In this document: in pieces, positions 53,044 to 61,592 of the stretch
Numbering within the stretch: position 1 is the first letter of the stretch
Layout of the letters: each line of letters begins with the position of its first letter
Assembly: GCA_002471665.1 (NCBI GenBank)
Contig: DKQK01000007.1
Coordinates: forward strand, 1 to 64,000
DNA from: Gammaproteobacteria bacterium UBA7310
GTDB taxonomy: Bacteria > Pseudomonadota > Gammaproteobacteria > Pseudomonadales > Ketobacteraceae
Length of the DNA stretch: 64,000 nucleotides
Direction of reading: 5' to 3'
Notes under the pieces: generated by a model
Database searches by the model: none
What the model saw: the letters and a program-made list of their open reading frames with translations, nothing else
Told to the model about the DNA's origin: nothing
Position numbers and translations under genes: made by a program

Positions 53044-53754
53044 GTGCAGGGCAAGCCAACGTTACTGGTGGTGGAAGATGAAACCGCCATTCGAACCGGC
53101 CTGGTGGATGTTTTCACCTTTCATGGGTTTGAAGTGGATTTTGCAGAGGATGGAGCAAGCGGGCTGGACAAGGCGCTGAGCGGCCGGTTCGACATGATCC
53201 TGTTGGATGTCATGCTGCCGCTGCGCGATGGCTATGACGTCTGCGCAGCCATCCGTGAGCAGGACCGGAATCAACCCATCATCATGCTTACCGCGCGCAA
53301 TACGGATGAAGATATCATCCACGGCTTGGCCCTGGGTGCCGATGATTATGTTGCCAAGCCGTTTTCGGTGACACAACTGGTGTTAAGGGTACAGGCGGTC
53401 CTGCGCCGATCGGGGCTCGATGCCGAGCAGAAGAATATCATCCCTCTGCAAGGGGCGGATATCGACGTGCACAACCTGGCGGCGCAGATAAACGGTAATG
53501 GTGTCAGTTTTACCCGCCGAGAGATGGAGCTGCTGCAGTACCTGCATCAGCACAACCAGCGCCCGGTCCCACGGGAGGAACTGCTGCATAAAGTATGGGG
53601 CTATGCCCGCGACATGGACATCGAAACCCGCACCGTGGACATTCATATCGCCAAACTGCGACGCAAGCTGGAACCGAATCCCAAACACCCCATTCATTTA
53701 ATCACCGTTCGCGGTGGTGGCTATCGATTACTGTCCGGATCAGGCATCCACTGA
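53044..53754 (+). CDS. OmpR/PhoB-family response regulator
   Basis: A 236-residue regulator. The receiver has the acidic pair in LLVVEDETA, the phospho-acceptor Asp in MILLDVMLPLRDG and the Lys in DDYVAKPFS. The C-terminal winged helix has VSFTRREMELLQYLHQH and TVDIHIAKLRRKLEPN. The GTG start at 53044 lies 7 bases after GAGGAG and gives the normal N-terminus VQGKPTLLVVED. An ATG ten codons upstream is less likely. Its stop overlaps the kinase start (TGATG). Confidence 0.93.
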   Translation: MQGKPTLLVVEDETAIRTGLVDVFTFHGFEVDFAEDGASGLDKALSGRFDMILLDVMLPLRDGYDVCAAIREQDRNQPIIMLTARNTDEDIIHGLALGADDYVAKPFSVTQLVLRVQAVLRRSGLDAEQKNIIPLQGADIDVHNLAAQINGNGVSFTRREMELLQYLHQHNQRPVPREELLHKVWGYARDMDIETRTVDIHIAKLRRKLEPNPKHPIHLITVRGGGYRLLSGSGIH

Positions 53755-55763
53755 TGGCAACCTGGAGCATCACCCGATTACGCTGGGTACTGGGGCTGTC
53801 ATTACTGCTGTTGATCATTCCTACACTGGTGCTGGCGTGGAAGGCAAGCCAGCAATTAAAATGGGAAGCCCTGTATCAACAACGGCAGCTGGCGGAAGAG
53901 CTGACCAAAAGTATCGATCTAAACCTGCAACGCTGGATTGCAGTGGAACAATCACGCCCGGTTACCCACTATCGATATCTGCTATTGCAATCAAGCCAGG
54001 GCCAAACCAACTATCTGCAACGCTCACCCCTGTCAAAGCTGCCGGATGGTGAAAGCCCTCCTGGCCTGGTGGGGTATTTCCAGGTTGATGATGCCGGCGA
54101 CCTGCAGACACCGCTGCTGCCGCAAAGTGAAGCCAACGCCATGGCCTCAGGGCTTGCAGCGGACGACATCGAACAGCGCCGCAGAATAAAACGCAACATT
54201 CGTTCAATTCTCAGCGCCAATCAACTGGTGACGCCAGCTAGTGTTGCCGAAGAGGAAGCGCAGGCGGATTCCGATGGCAGCGCAGCTCTGGCGCAGACTC
54301 AGACTCAGACTCAGGCTCAGGCTCAGGCTCAGGCACCGTTTGAAAAACTGGCTCAGAATCAGATTGCCGGCAACCGCGTGCAATCTCTGGGCAAAATAGC
54401 GGAGTTGGATCTGGAGCGCAGTTTTGCCGATGCTGAGCCAGCTCTGCAAAAGCAATCCCCACCTAAGGAAAAAGCCCGGCAGGCACCCCAATCGAGGGAA
54501 GCGTCACTGGCGCCCGCCGCCAAGCCGGCGCCATCAATCGGCGAGGATTTCACAGCCCTGGATGCAGCCACACAGGGCAATCCGCAATCCGCCATTACCA
54601 TTTTTTCCAATACCGCGTCCGCTTTCAGCCTGGCCCTACTGGAAAGCGGGCACCTGCTTCTGTTTCGTGATGCCTGGTACGACGATCAACGCTGGGTGCA
54701 GGGGTTGCTTCTGGATCAGCAGGCCTTTATTGATAACAGCATTCAACAGGTATTCCAGCAAAGCAATCTGTCGCACTTCACCAATCTGGTGGTTGCCTTC
54801 AACGGCAATGTTCTGCGCATTCTGCCCGCCATGGGCTATCAACGCTACGCCCTGGGTTACTCATCCCTTTCTGTACAGGATGTCTCCGGTACACTGATAC
54901 TGCAAACGGCTTTGTCATCACCGCTCACGGAGCTGGAGCTGATTTTCAGCGCCAGGCACTTGCCGGATGGGCCCGGCGGGGCAATCATTACCTGGGCCAG
55001 CCTGATCCTGATGCTGTTGCTGATCAGCATTTTCACACTGCTGTACCGGTTTGGTGTTCGGCAAATTCGCATGCTGCAGCAACAACAGAATTTTATTGCC
55101 TCCGTCAGCCATGAACTGAAGACGCCACTGACCTCGATCCGTATGTTCAGCGAAATGCTGAAAGAAGGCTGGGCAACGCCAGCCAAACAACAGGAGTATT
55201 ATCATTTCATTGCAGATGAAAGTGATCGCCTGAGCCGGCTGATCACCAATGTTCTGCAGCTGGCCCGCATGGAACGACAGGAACTGAAGCTGGATATAAA
55301 GCCCTGCCCGGTCAACCAATTGATCGAGTTATTGCGCTCCCGGCTTGAATCACAGGTAGCCGCTACTGAATTTACTTTGTGCTTTAGCCATGAAGATTTC
55401 GATAACAATGAACAAATCCAAGTCGATACCGATGCCATGATGCAAATCCTGATGAACCTGGTCGACAACAGCTTGAAATTCGCCAAGCAGGCATCCAACA
55501 AACAGCTCGATCTTCACATCCGTAACAACAATGCTCAGCTTGAGATTGTGCTGCGGGATTACGGCCCGGGTATTCCCGATCAGGAGCGCAAGCGGATTTT
55601 TGATTTGTTTTACCGTATTGGTAATGAGCTTACCCGATCGGCCCAGGGAACCGGCATTGGCCTGGCGCTGGTGCAACAATTGGTCAGCGTCATGGGCGGC
55701 AGCATCGAGATTCAACAGCCGGATCAGGGTGCCGCATTCTGTATCCGCTTTCCCATGTTGTAG
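53754..55763 (+). CDS. Membrane sensor histidine kinase paired with the OmpR-type regulator
   Basis: A 669-residue kinase. The first helix is LGLSLLLLIIPTLVLAW (about 12-28) and the second IITWASLILMLLLISIFTLLY (about 407-427). Between them is a periplasmic region of about 380 residues with a low-complexity middle (QTQTQTQAQAQAQA, about 181-194) encoded by a hexanucleotide repeat. HisKA has its His in ASVSHELKTPLTSI, and the ATPase domain has NLVDNSLKFA, RDYGPGIPD and GTGIGLALVQQL. The overall plan recalls CreC- and PrsK-like kinases. The signal is unknown, but the divergent PspA-like/VWA unit suggests envelope stress. Confidence 0.92.
   Translation: MATWSITRLRWVLGLSLLLLIIPTLVLAWKASQQLKWEALYQQRQLAEELTKSIDLNLQRWIAVEQSRPVTHYRYLLLQSSQGQTNYLQRSPLSKLPDGESPPGLVGYFQVDDAGDLQTPLLPQSEANAMASGLAADDIEQRRRIKRNIRSILSANQLVTPASVAEEEAQADSDGSAALAQTQTQTQAQAQAQAPFEKLAQNQIAGNRVQSLGKIAELDLERSFADAEPALQKQSPPKEKARQAPQSREASLAPAAKPAPSIGEDFTALDAATQGNPQSAITIFSNTASAFSLALLESGHLLLFRDAWYDDQRWVQGLLLDQQAFIDNSIQQVFQQSNLSHFTNLVVAFNGNVLRILPAMGYQRYALGYSSLSVQDVSGTLILQTALSSPLTELELIFSARHLPDGPGGAIITWASLILMLLLISIFTLLYRFGVRQIRMLQQQQNFIASVSHELKTPLTSIRMFSEMLKEGWATPAKQQEYYHFIADESDRLSRLITNVLQLARMERQELKLDIKPCPVNQLIELLRSRLESQVAATEFTLCFSHEDFDNNEQIQVDTDAMMQILMNLVDNSLKFAKQASNKQLDLHIRNNNAQLEIVLRDYGPGIPDQERKRIFDLFYRIGNELTRSAQGTGIGLALVQQLVSVMGGSIEIQQPDQGAAFCIRFPML
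54294..54335 (+). repeat. In-frame hexanucleotide tandem repeat in the sensor kinase gene
   Basis: Seven hexamers in a row: CAGACT three times, CAGGCT three times and CAGGCA once. They encode Gln-Thr x3 and Gln-Ala x4 in the periplasmic sensor. Six-base units change length without frameshift, so copy number could differ between strains. Confidence 0.95.
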
Positions 55764-55786
55764 AGCACATCGGCAATAGCCCTGCC

Positions 55787-55822
55787 GCACACCCGTGCAT
55801 ACCCTTGCACACCCCTGCACAC
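55787..55822. repeat. Ten-bp imperfect tandem repeat after the sensor kinase gene
   Basis: Three and a half units of the type GCACACCCNT (GCACACCCGT, GCATACCCTT, GCACACCCCT, GCACAC) lie between the kinase stop and the terminator of the convergent lipoprotein gene. Confidence 0.75.
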
Positions 55823-55824
55823 AA

Positions 55825-55857
55825 TAAAAAAGCCCCGCGTCATAACGACACGGGGCC
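55825..55857 (-). terminator. Rho-independent terminator of the TSP3 lipoprotein gene
   Basis: On the minus strand GCCCCGTGT (55856-55848) pairs with ACGCGGGGC (55840-55832) with one mismatch, followed by six T. It lies about 40 bp after the lipoprotein stop codon. Confidence 0.88.
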
Positions 55858-55895
55858 ACGCCTAAACCACACACTGGTGGTTAAAAAGTAGGGCT

Positions 55896-57287
55896 TCAGG
55901 GCAGTAGGGTATCCAGTACTTCGCGGGAGTAAACCAGCTCACCGTCGGCATCCGTACCGGTAATGCGATAACGTACGGCGGTGGCATCACACTCGGATTC
56001 CAGACAGAACGCATCGTAATAACCACCGGTAATGGAGCCACTGGTAAGATTCAAACGCATGACGATATAACCGGTGAGCCCACCACATTGGAATTCAATT
56101 GCGTTACCGGTGTTAAGCGGGCCCGTGGCACTGCTGTTGAGTACGCCCGAGGCGGAGCCATTGCCCAGACATCCATCCAGCACCGCATTGTTGGCGGTAA
56201 AGGTCATTAGGGCCGTGGGCGGGAAGAAGGTATTGATGGTGGCCTTCCAGTTGGCTGATCCGGCTTCCAGATCGGAGTTGTCCGCGGTGATGGTCCAGTT
56301 GAAAGTACCATCAGGCTGCTGACAGCCATTGAACTGGCACTGCATGATGTCCATCAACCGTTGCAGTAGATCCAGATAATCGTTGAAGAATTTATCGGTG
56401 CCCACCAGCTCAGGCTCATCACAGACATCACCGATACCGTCCCCGTCACTGTCGGCCTGATCCGCGTTGGGCAGCGCCGGGCAATTGTCCAGGTCATCTT
56501 CGATACCGTCGCCATCACTATCGAACAACGAATCACAGGCATCACCGAGGCCATCTCCATCGCCATCGGCCTGATCCGCATTGGGCGCCACCGGGCAGTT
56601 ATCCAGTTCATTATCGATACCGTCGTTATCCAGATCGGGATCACAGGCATCGCCTATATCGTCTGCATCGCCATCGGCCTGGTCAAGATTGGGAACCGCA
56701 GGACAGTTATCAACAGCGTCTTCGATGCCGTCATTGTCCAGATCCACATCACACACATCACCCTGGCCGTCATCATCACTATCGAGCTGATCCGGGTTGA
56801 AATCCGCCGGGCAGTTGTCATTCAGGTCAAGGACACCATCGCCATCAGTGTCCACACCACCGCCGCTATTATCACAATTGAGAAAGAACAAGGCGTCGCG
56901 GTTTTCCAGCGTGGGCCCACCCAACGGTGACGCCTGCCATTCAAACGCCAGGCTCACCTGGCGGGGAACTTCGGTTCCGGTTTCACCGCTGTTACAGGCA
57001 AGCTCAATACTGCCGCCATAGGTGGCGGTGGTACCGCCACTGCAATCGCCACCGGCATAGCTGACGTCGCTTCCATCGGTAGTAAAACACACCGCACGCC
57101 CACTGAGTTTACTCAATACCACGGAGCCGGCATCGCCTTCAAACTGTGTATTCGCGGGTGGGTTAACAAATATTTCTTCATTGGTGGGTGCTTTTTCACA
57201 AGCAGCCATCAGCGTTGCAGCGAGCATTAAACCGGAAAGTCGGATCAACCGGTTGGCCCCTATTCCATCAGGAAACAAAAAAGTCAT
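55896..57287 (-). CDS. Lipoprotein with thrombospondin type 3 calcium-binding repeats
   Basis: A 463-residue exported protein with a lipobox LMAAC (Cys about residue 30). An N-terminal domain of about 110 residues holds several Cys and is followed by about four Asp-rich TSP3-type repeats (DTDGDGVLDLNDNCP, DLDNDGIEDAVDNCPAVP and similar). Each repeat has a DXDXDG loop and paired Cys. The C-terminal 170 residues carry further Cys (MQCQFNGC, FCLESEC) and no recognised domain. The repeats should bind calcium and stiffen the protein. The start at 57287 is preferred because AAGGA lies just ahead, though ATGs at 57302 and 57311 are in frame. Surface attachment or adhesion is possible but unproven. 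Confidence 0.83.
   Translation of the reverse strand: MTFLFPDGIGANRLIRLSGLMLAATLMAACEKAPTNEEIFVNPPANTQFEGDAGSVVLSKLSGRAVCFTTDGSDVSYAGGDCSGGTTATYGGSIELACNSGETGTEVPRQVSLAFEWQASPLGGPTLENRDALFFLNCDNSGGGVDTDGDGVLDLNDNCPADFNPDQLDSDDDGQGDVCDVDLDNDGIEDAVDNCPAVPNLDQADGDADDIGDACDPDLDNDGIDNELDNCPVAPNADQADGDGDGLGDACDSLFDSDGDGIEDDLDNCPALPNADQADSDGDGIGDVCDEPELVGTDKFFNDYLDLLQRLMDIMQCQFNGCQQPDGTFNWTITADNSDLEAGSANWKATINTFFPPTALMTFTANNAVLDGCLGNGSASGVLNSSATGPLNTGNAIEFQCGGLTGYIVMRLNLTSGSITGGYYDAFCLESECDATAVRYRITGTDADGELVYSREVLDTLLP
56418..56853 (-). repeat. DNA repeat region encoding the TSP3 calcium-binding repeats
   Basis: About four degenerate units of about 105 bp, rich in GAT/GAC and ending in GATGCCTGTGA-like or related cysteine codons. 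The similarity between units is visible at DNA level (for example the recurring TCGCCATCGGCCTG on the plus strand at 56563 and 56670), so unit gain or loss by recombination is possible. Confidence 0.8.
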
Positions 57288-57471
57288 GGTCAGGTCCTTC
57301 ATTTTTGTCATTGTAGAGTTGAATCGTTATTATGCTGCACCCCAGGATGCAGCATGGAGCTTGGCATAGCACCCGCCCCCGCCGTTAGTACTTAAGTTGC
57401 ATTGACACTGCCTACCGGCTTGTGGTTTAACTCGAAGCCTCACTTCAAGTTTTTTTGATAGACAAATTAAT

Positions 57472-58158
57472 GTGACTGAATTTCGCTCTCCCCCCTATTC
57501 CTCGCCTTCCGCCCCTTCCACCAGCATTCTGGTGATTGATGATCATCCGGTTTTTCAGGATGGCATCGCCGTTATTCTGCAAGCATTGTTGACCGATGTG
57601 GAAATCATTCCCGCCCTCAATGCCGACACTGCCATCGCACACGCCAAGGCCCGCCCCGACCTGGACTGGATTTTCGTGGACTACCAGTTACCGGATTCCG
57701 ATGGTTTGTCCATCATTGCGCAATTGAACGGGCTCATGGTCACCGCGCCTATTGTCATGATGTCCGGTGTCGATGAACTGGAACTGGTGGCAAAAGCGTT
57801 GCAGCTCGGTGTCAGCGGCTTTATTCATAAATCCGGGGGCAAGCAGATATTCAAAGACTGTCTGCAAGCCATTGAACAGGGCAAGGTGTATCTGCCCGCC
57901 GACACGCAGGTACGACTGGAGCATTATCGGCAGACCATCGGCAAACATACGGATGCCATCAAAAAGCAATTGAGTACGCGGCGCATGGATGTGTTGCTGC
58001 TGGTGGCAGAAGGTTATTCCAATCAGGAAATTGCTTCATCCCTGTCGATTTCGGAAGCCACTGTCAAATCCCATGTCTCTGCGCTGATGTCCATTCTGGA
58101 TGCCGACAGTCGCTACCACTGCGTGGCAGAGGCACGCAAATTGGGGCTCATCAAGTAA
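57472..58158 (+). CDS. NarL/LuxR-family response regulator
   Basis: A 228-residue regulator. The receiver has the acidic residues in ILVIDDHPVFQDG and the phospho-acceptor Asp in WIFVDYQLPDSDG. The Lys is in FIHKSGGKQ. The LuxR helix-turn-helix is LLLVAEGYSNQEIASSLSIS followed by EATVKSHVSALM. The start is GTG at 57472, with no strong ribosome binding site and no in-frame ATG nearby. It overlaps the end of the convergent hybrid kinase by 8 bp, and the two are probably partners. Confidence 0.92.
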   Translation: MTEFRSPPYSSPSAPSTSILVIDDHPVFQDGIAVILQALLTDVEIIPALNADTAIAHAKARPDLDWIFVDYQLPDSDGLSIIAQLNGLMVTAPIVMMSGVDELELVAKALQLGVSGFIHKSGGKQIFKDCLQAIEQGKVYLPADTQVRLEHYRQTIGKHTDAIKKQLSTRRMDVLLLVAEGYSNQEIASSLSISEATVKSHVSALMSILDADSRYHCVAEARKLGLIK

Positions 58159-59869
58159 CCGGTGGTTGCTGCAGAAGTTGTCGCAACACCTTTCTCAAGT
58201 GCACTGGCTTTACCGGTTTTTTTAACAGAAACAGCGCATTGTCCCGCATGTTCTGTACCAACTGGGGGCTGGTATCACCACTCATTAGTACTGCCGGTAC
58301 CGGTTGATCCAGGCAGGATTGCACGGCGCGGATAACCGAGAGCCCGGTGCACCCCTGCAGATGATAATCAGAAACGATGATCTGCGGAGGGACACTGGCA
58401 TCCGCGTGGGCCAGTGCCGCATCTTTGCCATCTGCTGCCATTACTTCACACCCCCATTCCGCCAACAGACTGCAGGTGGCTTCCAATAATGCCGGGTCAT
58501 CATCCACCACCAACACGCGGCAACCCTGCAATGAAAATCCGGAGACTTCCTCCTGCCGTGCAACCAGGGCCGGGTCGCCCTTGGGCAACACCAACCTGAA
58601 CGTGGTGCCGGCTCCGGGCACCGATTCCAGTTGCAGGTCCAACTGCAACAAAACCGCCAAGCGCTTAACCACAGATAAACCCAAGCCAACCCCCTGCTGA
58701 CGATGGTGCGTGAATACCTGATGGTATTCCTCAAATACCCGGGACTGTTCATCCAGGGGAATGCCACGACCGCTGTCCTGCACCAGCACCAGCACTTTGT
58801 CCGCCAGGCACTGTATACGCAGCTCTACTGTACCGCTGTCGGTAAACTTGATGGCGTTGGACAAAAGGTTGCGAATAATGCGCCCCAATACCATCGGATC
58901 AGTCCACACCACACAGGGCTCGGTAACGCAGTTCAGTTGCAGGTTTTTCGCCTGTGCCGCAGGCTCAAATTCCCGTGCCAACATGGACAGCAAATCACTC
59001 AGTTCCACGTGCGCCGGAGACACGCTGAGATCGTTGGCCTCCAGCCGGGACAGATCCATTAACGAATTGAACATGTCCGTCAGGGCGTCATGACAATTCA
59101 CGCCCTGCTGCACCAGTATTTTCTGTTCCGGCGTATCCTGCTGGCGTTTCAGTTTCATGCTCTCCAGAATCAGCCCCAGCGCCTGCAGGGGTTGGCGCAA
59201 ATCATGGCTCGCCACCGCCAGGAATCGCGACTTTGCCTGATTGGCTGCCTCCGCTTTTTCTTTGGCTACAGTAACCTGCTCCAGCAGTTCACGGTTTTGA
59301 AAATCCATGGTTATGGACATGGTGATAATCTGATTGATACGACTGCTGATCATCACAAAAGCTGTCAGACAGGCCACGCCCAACAAGGCGGTGGCACTCA
59401 ACCCCAACAGGAACAACTTGATGATAAGCAAGCTCAGAACCGGCAGAATAAAAGCAATATAGGCTGGCAGGAAGGCAGCTAACGCCGGCAAGGTGGAAGC
59501 ACACATACCAGCCAGCGCGATGGAGATAAAAATAACGGATTCCGTCTGGGGCTGATTCATAAACCACACCGGCACCAACCCCCAGATAGCTCCGGCGTAC
59601 AACATACCCGCCACCAGCAACGGTTTCACACGGCGGTAATCCCCATGCTGCCGCGCGTGCTGCCATAAACTGTCCACCGTATACAGCCGGACCACATGAC
59701 TCATGAACATCAACGCCATCCACAGCAGCGCATAGAAAGAATGACTGGTAAACCAGAGCACACCGGTGGTGACCAGGACAGCCACCGTATGGGGCCAGGC
59801 ATTGGCCCGCAATTGATCAAAAACGTAATCGATCTGGGATTCTGTTACGGCGGATTTTGCATACTGCAT
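58151..59869 (-). CDS. Membrane hybrid histidine kinase with C-terminal receiver
   Basis: A 572-residue protein. About six membrane helices (about 25-180) form an N-terminal sensor of the MASE type without a large periplasmic domain. HisKA has the His in FLAVASHDLRQPLQALGLIL, the H-D-L-R-Q-P form typical of kinases paired with NarL-type regulators. The ATPase domain has NLLSNAIKF, QDSGRGIP and GVGLGLSVV. The receiver has VLVVDDDPALLEA, Asp in IIVSDYHLQGCTG and Lys in LLKKPVKP. It is convergent with the LuxR-type regulator. Confidence 0.92.
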   Translation of the reverse strand: MQYAKSAVTESQIDYVFDQLRANAWPHTVAVLVTTGVLWFTSHSFYALLWMALMFMSHVVRLYTVDSLWQHARQHGDYRRVKPLLVAGMLYAGAIWGLVPVWFMNQPQTESVIFISIALAGMCASTLPALAAFLPAYIAFILPVLSLLIIKLFLLGLSATALLGVACLTAFVMISSRINQIITMSITMDFQNRELLEQVTVAKEKAEAANQAKSRFLAVASHDLRQPLQALGLILESMKLKRQQDTPEQKILVQQGVNCHDALTDMFNSLMDLSRLEANDLSVSPAHVELSDLLSMLAREFEPAAQAKNLQLNCVTEPCVVWTDPMVLGRIIRNLLSNAIKFTDSGTVELRIQCLADKVLVLVQDSGRGIPLDEQSRVFEEYHQVFTHHRQQGVGLGLSVVKRLAVLLQLDLQLESVPGAGTTFRLVLPKGDPALVARQEEVSGFSLQGCRVLVVDDDPALLEATCSLLAEWGCEVMAADGKDAALAHADASVPPQIIVSDYHLQGCTGLSVIRAVQSCLDQPVPAVLMSGDTSPQLVQNMRDNALFLLKKPVKPVHLRKVLRQLLQQPPVT

Positions 59870-59937
59870 GTTATTGTTGTCGCCAATACAGCGGAAATAG
59901 TAGACAGCAGAGACTGCATGCTAGCACGAACCCGCAA

Positions 59938-60378
59938 TCATGTATCTAGCGGCTTACTGTCCCTGCGCAACAGCTCGCGCTGACGCCGCAAGCGGGGATT
60001 TTCCGGTTCCAGCTCCATGGCCGTGGCGATGATTTCCAGCGCTTCCAGGTGGCGTTGGTGCTTGCCCAGCGCCGTGGCCAATGCCATCAACGCCGGCACA
60101 CAGCGAGGTTTGTGCTCCAGGCAACGGGTGGCCGCTCGCGATAACATGATGAAATCTTCCAAGGCCTCACAGGCTTCAAACAGCGCCAACCAGCCATCCA
60201 GATAATCCGGCAGCTGCTCGGTCAGCTGCTGGGACAAGACCTTGGCGACGGACCACTGCCCCTGCTGTCCCAGCATTTTGGCAAACGCCACCGCCTGCAG
60301 GGCAGACATGGCTTTGCCGCCCCGCCCCGGCAGGGTCAACTCGATCTGTTTGTTGTCATTATTTTCAGTACTGGTCAC
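59938..60378 (-). CDS. TPR-like protein of unknown function
   Basis: A 146-residue soluble helical protein. Helical pairs such as AVAFAKMLGQQGQWSVAKVLSQQ, LDGWLALFEACEALEDFIMLSRA and ALATALGKHQRHLEALEIIATAMELEPENP have tetratricopeptide-repeat character (three to four repeats). There is no signal peptide. It is likely a protein-interaction module. It is divergent from trhO and lies 68 bp downstream of the hybrid kinase start in the opposite sense of reading. Confidence 0.8.
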   Translation of the reverse strand: MTSTENNDNKQIELTLPGRGGKAMSALQAVAFAKMLGQQGQWSVAKVLSQQLTEQLPDYLDGWLALFEACEALEDFIMLSRAATRCLEHKPRCVPALMALATALGKHQRHLEALEIIATAMELEPENPRLRRQRELLRRDSKPLDT

Positions 60379-60475
60379 GACTTACCACTTCATCATCCGG
60401 CAGGCGCTTCAGTATACTCCGAAAAGCAAACTAATTGCGTTTGGTCTGACTGCCTGCCCTCAACGCCTCTCCCCC

Positions 60476-60503
60476 TTGATTCAAGCGCCAGATCCGTTAG
60501 AAT
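60476..60503 (+). promoter_or_regulatory. Sigma-70-type promoter candidate for trhO
   Basis: TTGATT (60476-60481) and TAGAAT (60498-60503) lie 16 bp apart, about 65 bp before the trhO start codon. Confidence 0.55.
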
Positions 60504-60567
60504 CCCGCCGCTCGTATTTCTACTTTACTAACCGCCCTGGATTTACGCTCCAGACAGCGAGGACACT

Positions 60568-61581
60568 ATGCACCACCCCACCGGCAGCGCACCCATAGTG
60601 GTTTGCGCGCTCTATAAATTCGTAACTTTGGAAAACTTCGAGGCGCTACGCCGCCCCCTGCTGGAGGTCATGCTGCAGCAGGATGTAAAAGGCACACTGC
60701 TTCTGGCCAAAGAGGGCATCAACGGCACCATCGCCGGCAGCCGTGCCGGCATCGACGCAGTGCTGGCGCACTTGCGCAGCGACCCCAGGCTGGCACAGCT
60801 GGACAGCAAAGAATCCTTTGATGAAGAGCAACCCTTCTACCGCACCAAGGTCAAGCTCAAGCAGGAAATCGTAACCATGGGCATTGCGGACATTGATCCC
60901 AAGCGGGTGGTGGGCACCTACGTCAAACCCAGCCAGTGGAACGCTCTGATCAGCGACCCTGAAGTGCTATTGGTGGATACCCGCAACGATTACGAAGTGG
61001 AAATCGGCACCTTCAAAGGGGCCATTGACCCACAAACCAAAACCTTTCGGGAATTCCCCGCCTACGTTGCCGAACACCTGGACAAGAACAAGCACAAAAA
61101 AGTAGCCATGTTCTGTACCGGTGGTATCCGTTGCGAAAAATCCACTGCGTTCCTTAAGGAACAGGGGTTTGAAGAGGTGTATCACCTGGAAGGCGGTATC
61201 CTCAAATACCTGGAAGAAGTTCCCCAGGAAGAGTCCCTGTGGCAGGGGGAATGTTTTGTCTTTGATAATCGCGTTACCGTGGATCACCAGTTGCGCAAGG
61301 GCAACTTTGACCAATGCCACGCCTGCCGGCGACCGATCACGGAACAGGACAAACGCTCGCCCCATTATCAGGCGGGGGTCAGTTGCCATCATTGCTACGA
61401 CGAGTATTCGCAGGAGCAAAAGCGGCGTTTTGCGCAGCGGGAAAAACAGATCAAACTGGCGCAAAAGCGCGGCGAACAGCACCTGGGGGGCGATCAGCGC
61501 TCCCTGATCGAAGAGCGCCGCCGCCTGAAGCTGGAGCAGAAAAATGCCCAGCGCGAACAGGATCGTAACGCCGGGCAATAG
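60568..61581 (+). CDS. trhO: tRNA uridine-34 5-hydroxylase TrhO (YceA-type rhodanese)
   Basis: A 337-residue protein. An N-terminal YceA domain (ICALYKFVTLENFEAL-like region, LLLAKEGINGTIAGS) precedes a rhodanese domain with the active Cys in MFCTGGIRCEKSTAFL. A C-terminal zinc-like cysteine cluster follows (CHACRRPI, CHHCYDEY) and then a basic charged tail. TrhO makes 5-hydroxyuridine at the wobble position of some tRNAs. GAGGA precedes the ATG at 60568. It ends 11 bp from the convergent envZ-like gene. Confidence 0.93.
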   Translation: MHHPTGSAPIVVCALYKFVTLENFEALRRPLLEVMLQQDVKGTLLLAKEGINGTIAGSRAGIDAVLAHLRSDPRLAQLDSKESFDEEQPFYRTKVKLKQEIVTMGIADIDPKRVVGTYVKPSQWNALISDPEVLLVDTRNDYEVEIGTFKGAIDPQTKTFREFPAYVAEHLDKNKHKKVAMFCTGGIRCEKSTAFLKEQGFEEVYHLEGGILKYLEEVPQEESLWQGECFVFDNRVTVDHQLRKGNFDQCHACRRPITEQDKRSPHYQAGVSCHHCYDEYSQEQKRRFAQREKQIKLAQKRGEQHLGGDQRSLIEERRRLKLEQKNAQREQDRNAGQ

Positions 61582-61592
61582 CGTAGCGCACG

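Noticed and set aside
56418..56853. Possible CRISPR or minisatellite array
   Set aside because: The repeats are in-frame coding units for calcium-binding motifs and vary in sequence; there are no spacers.
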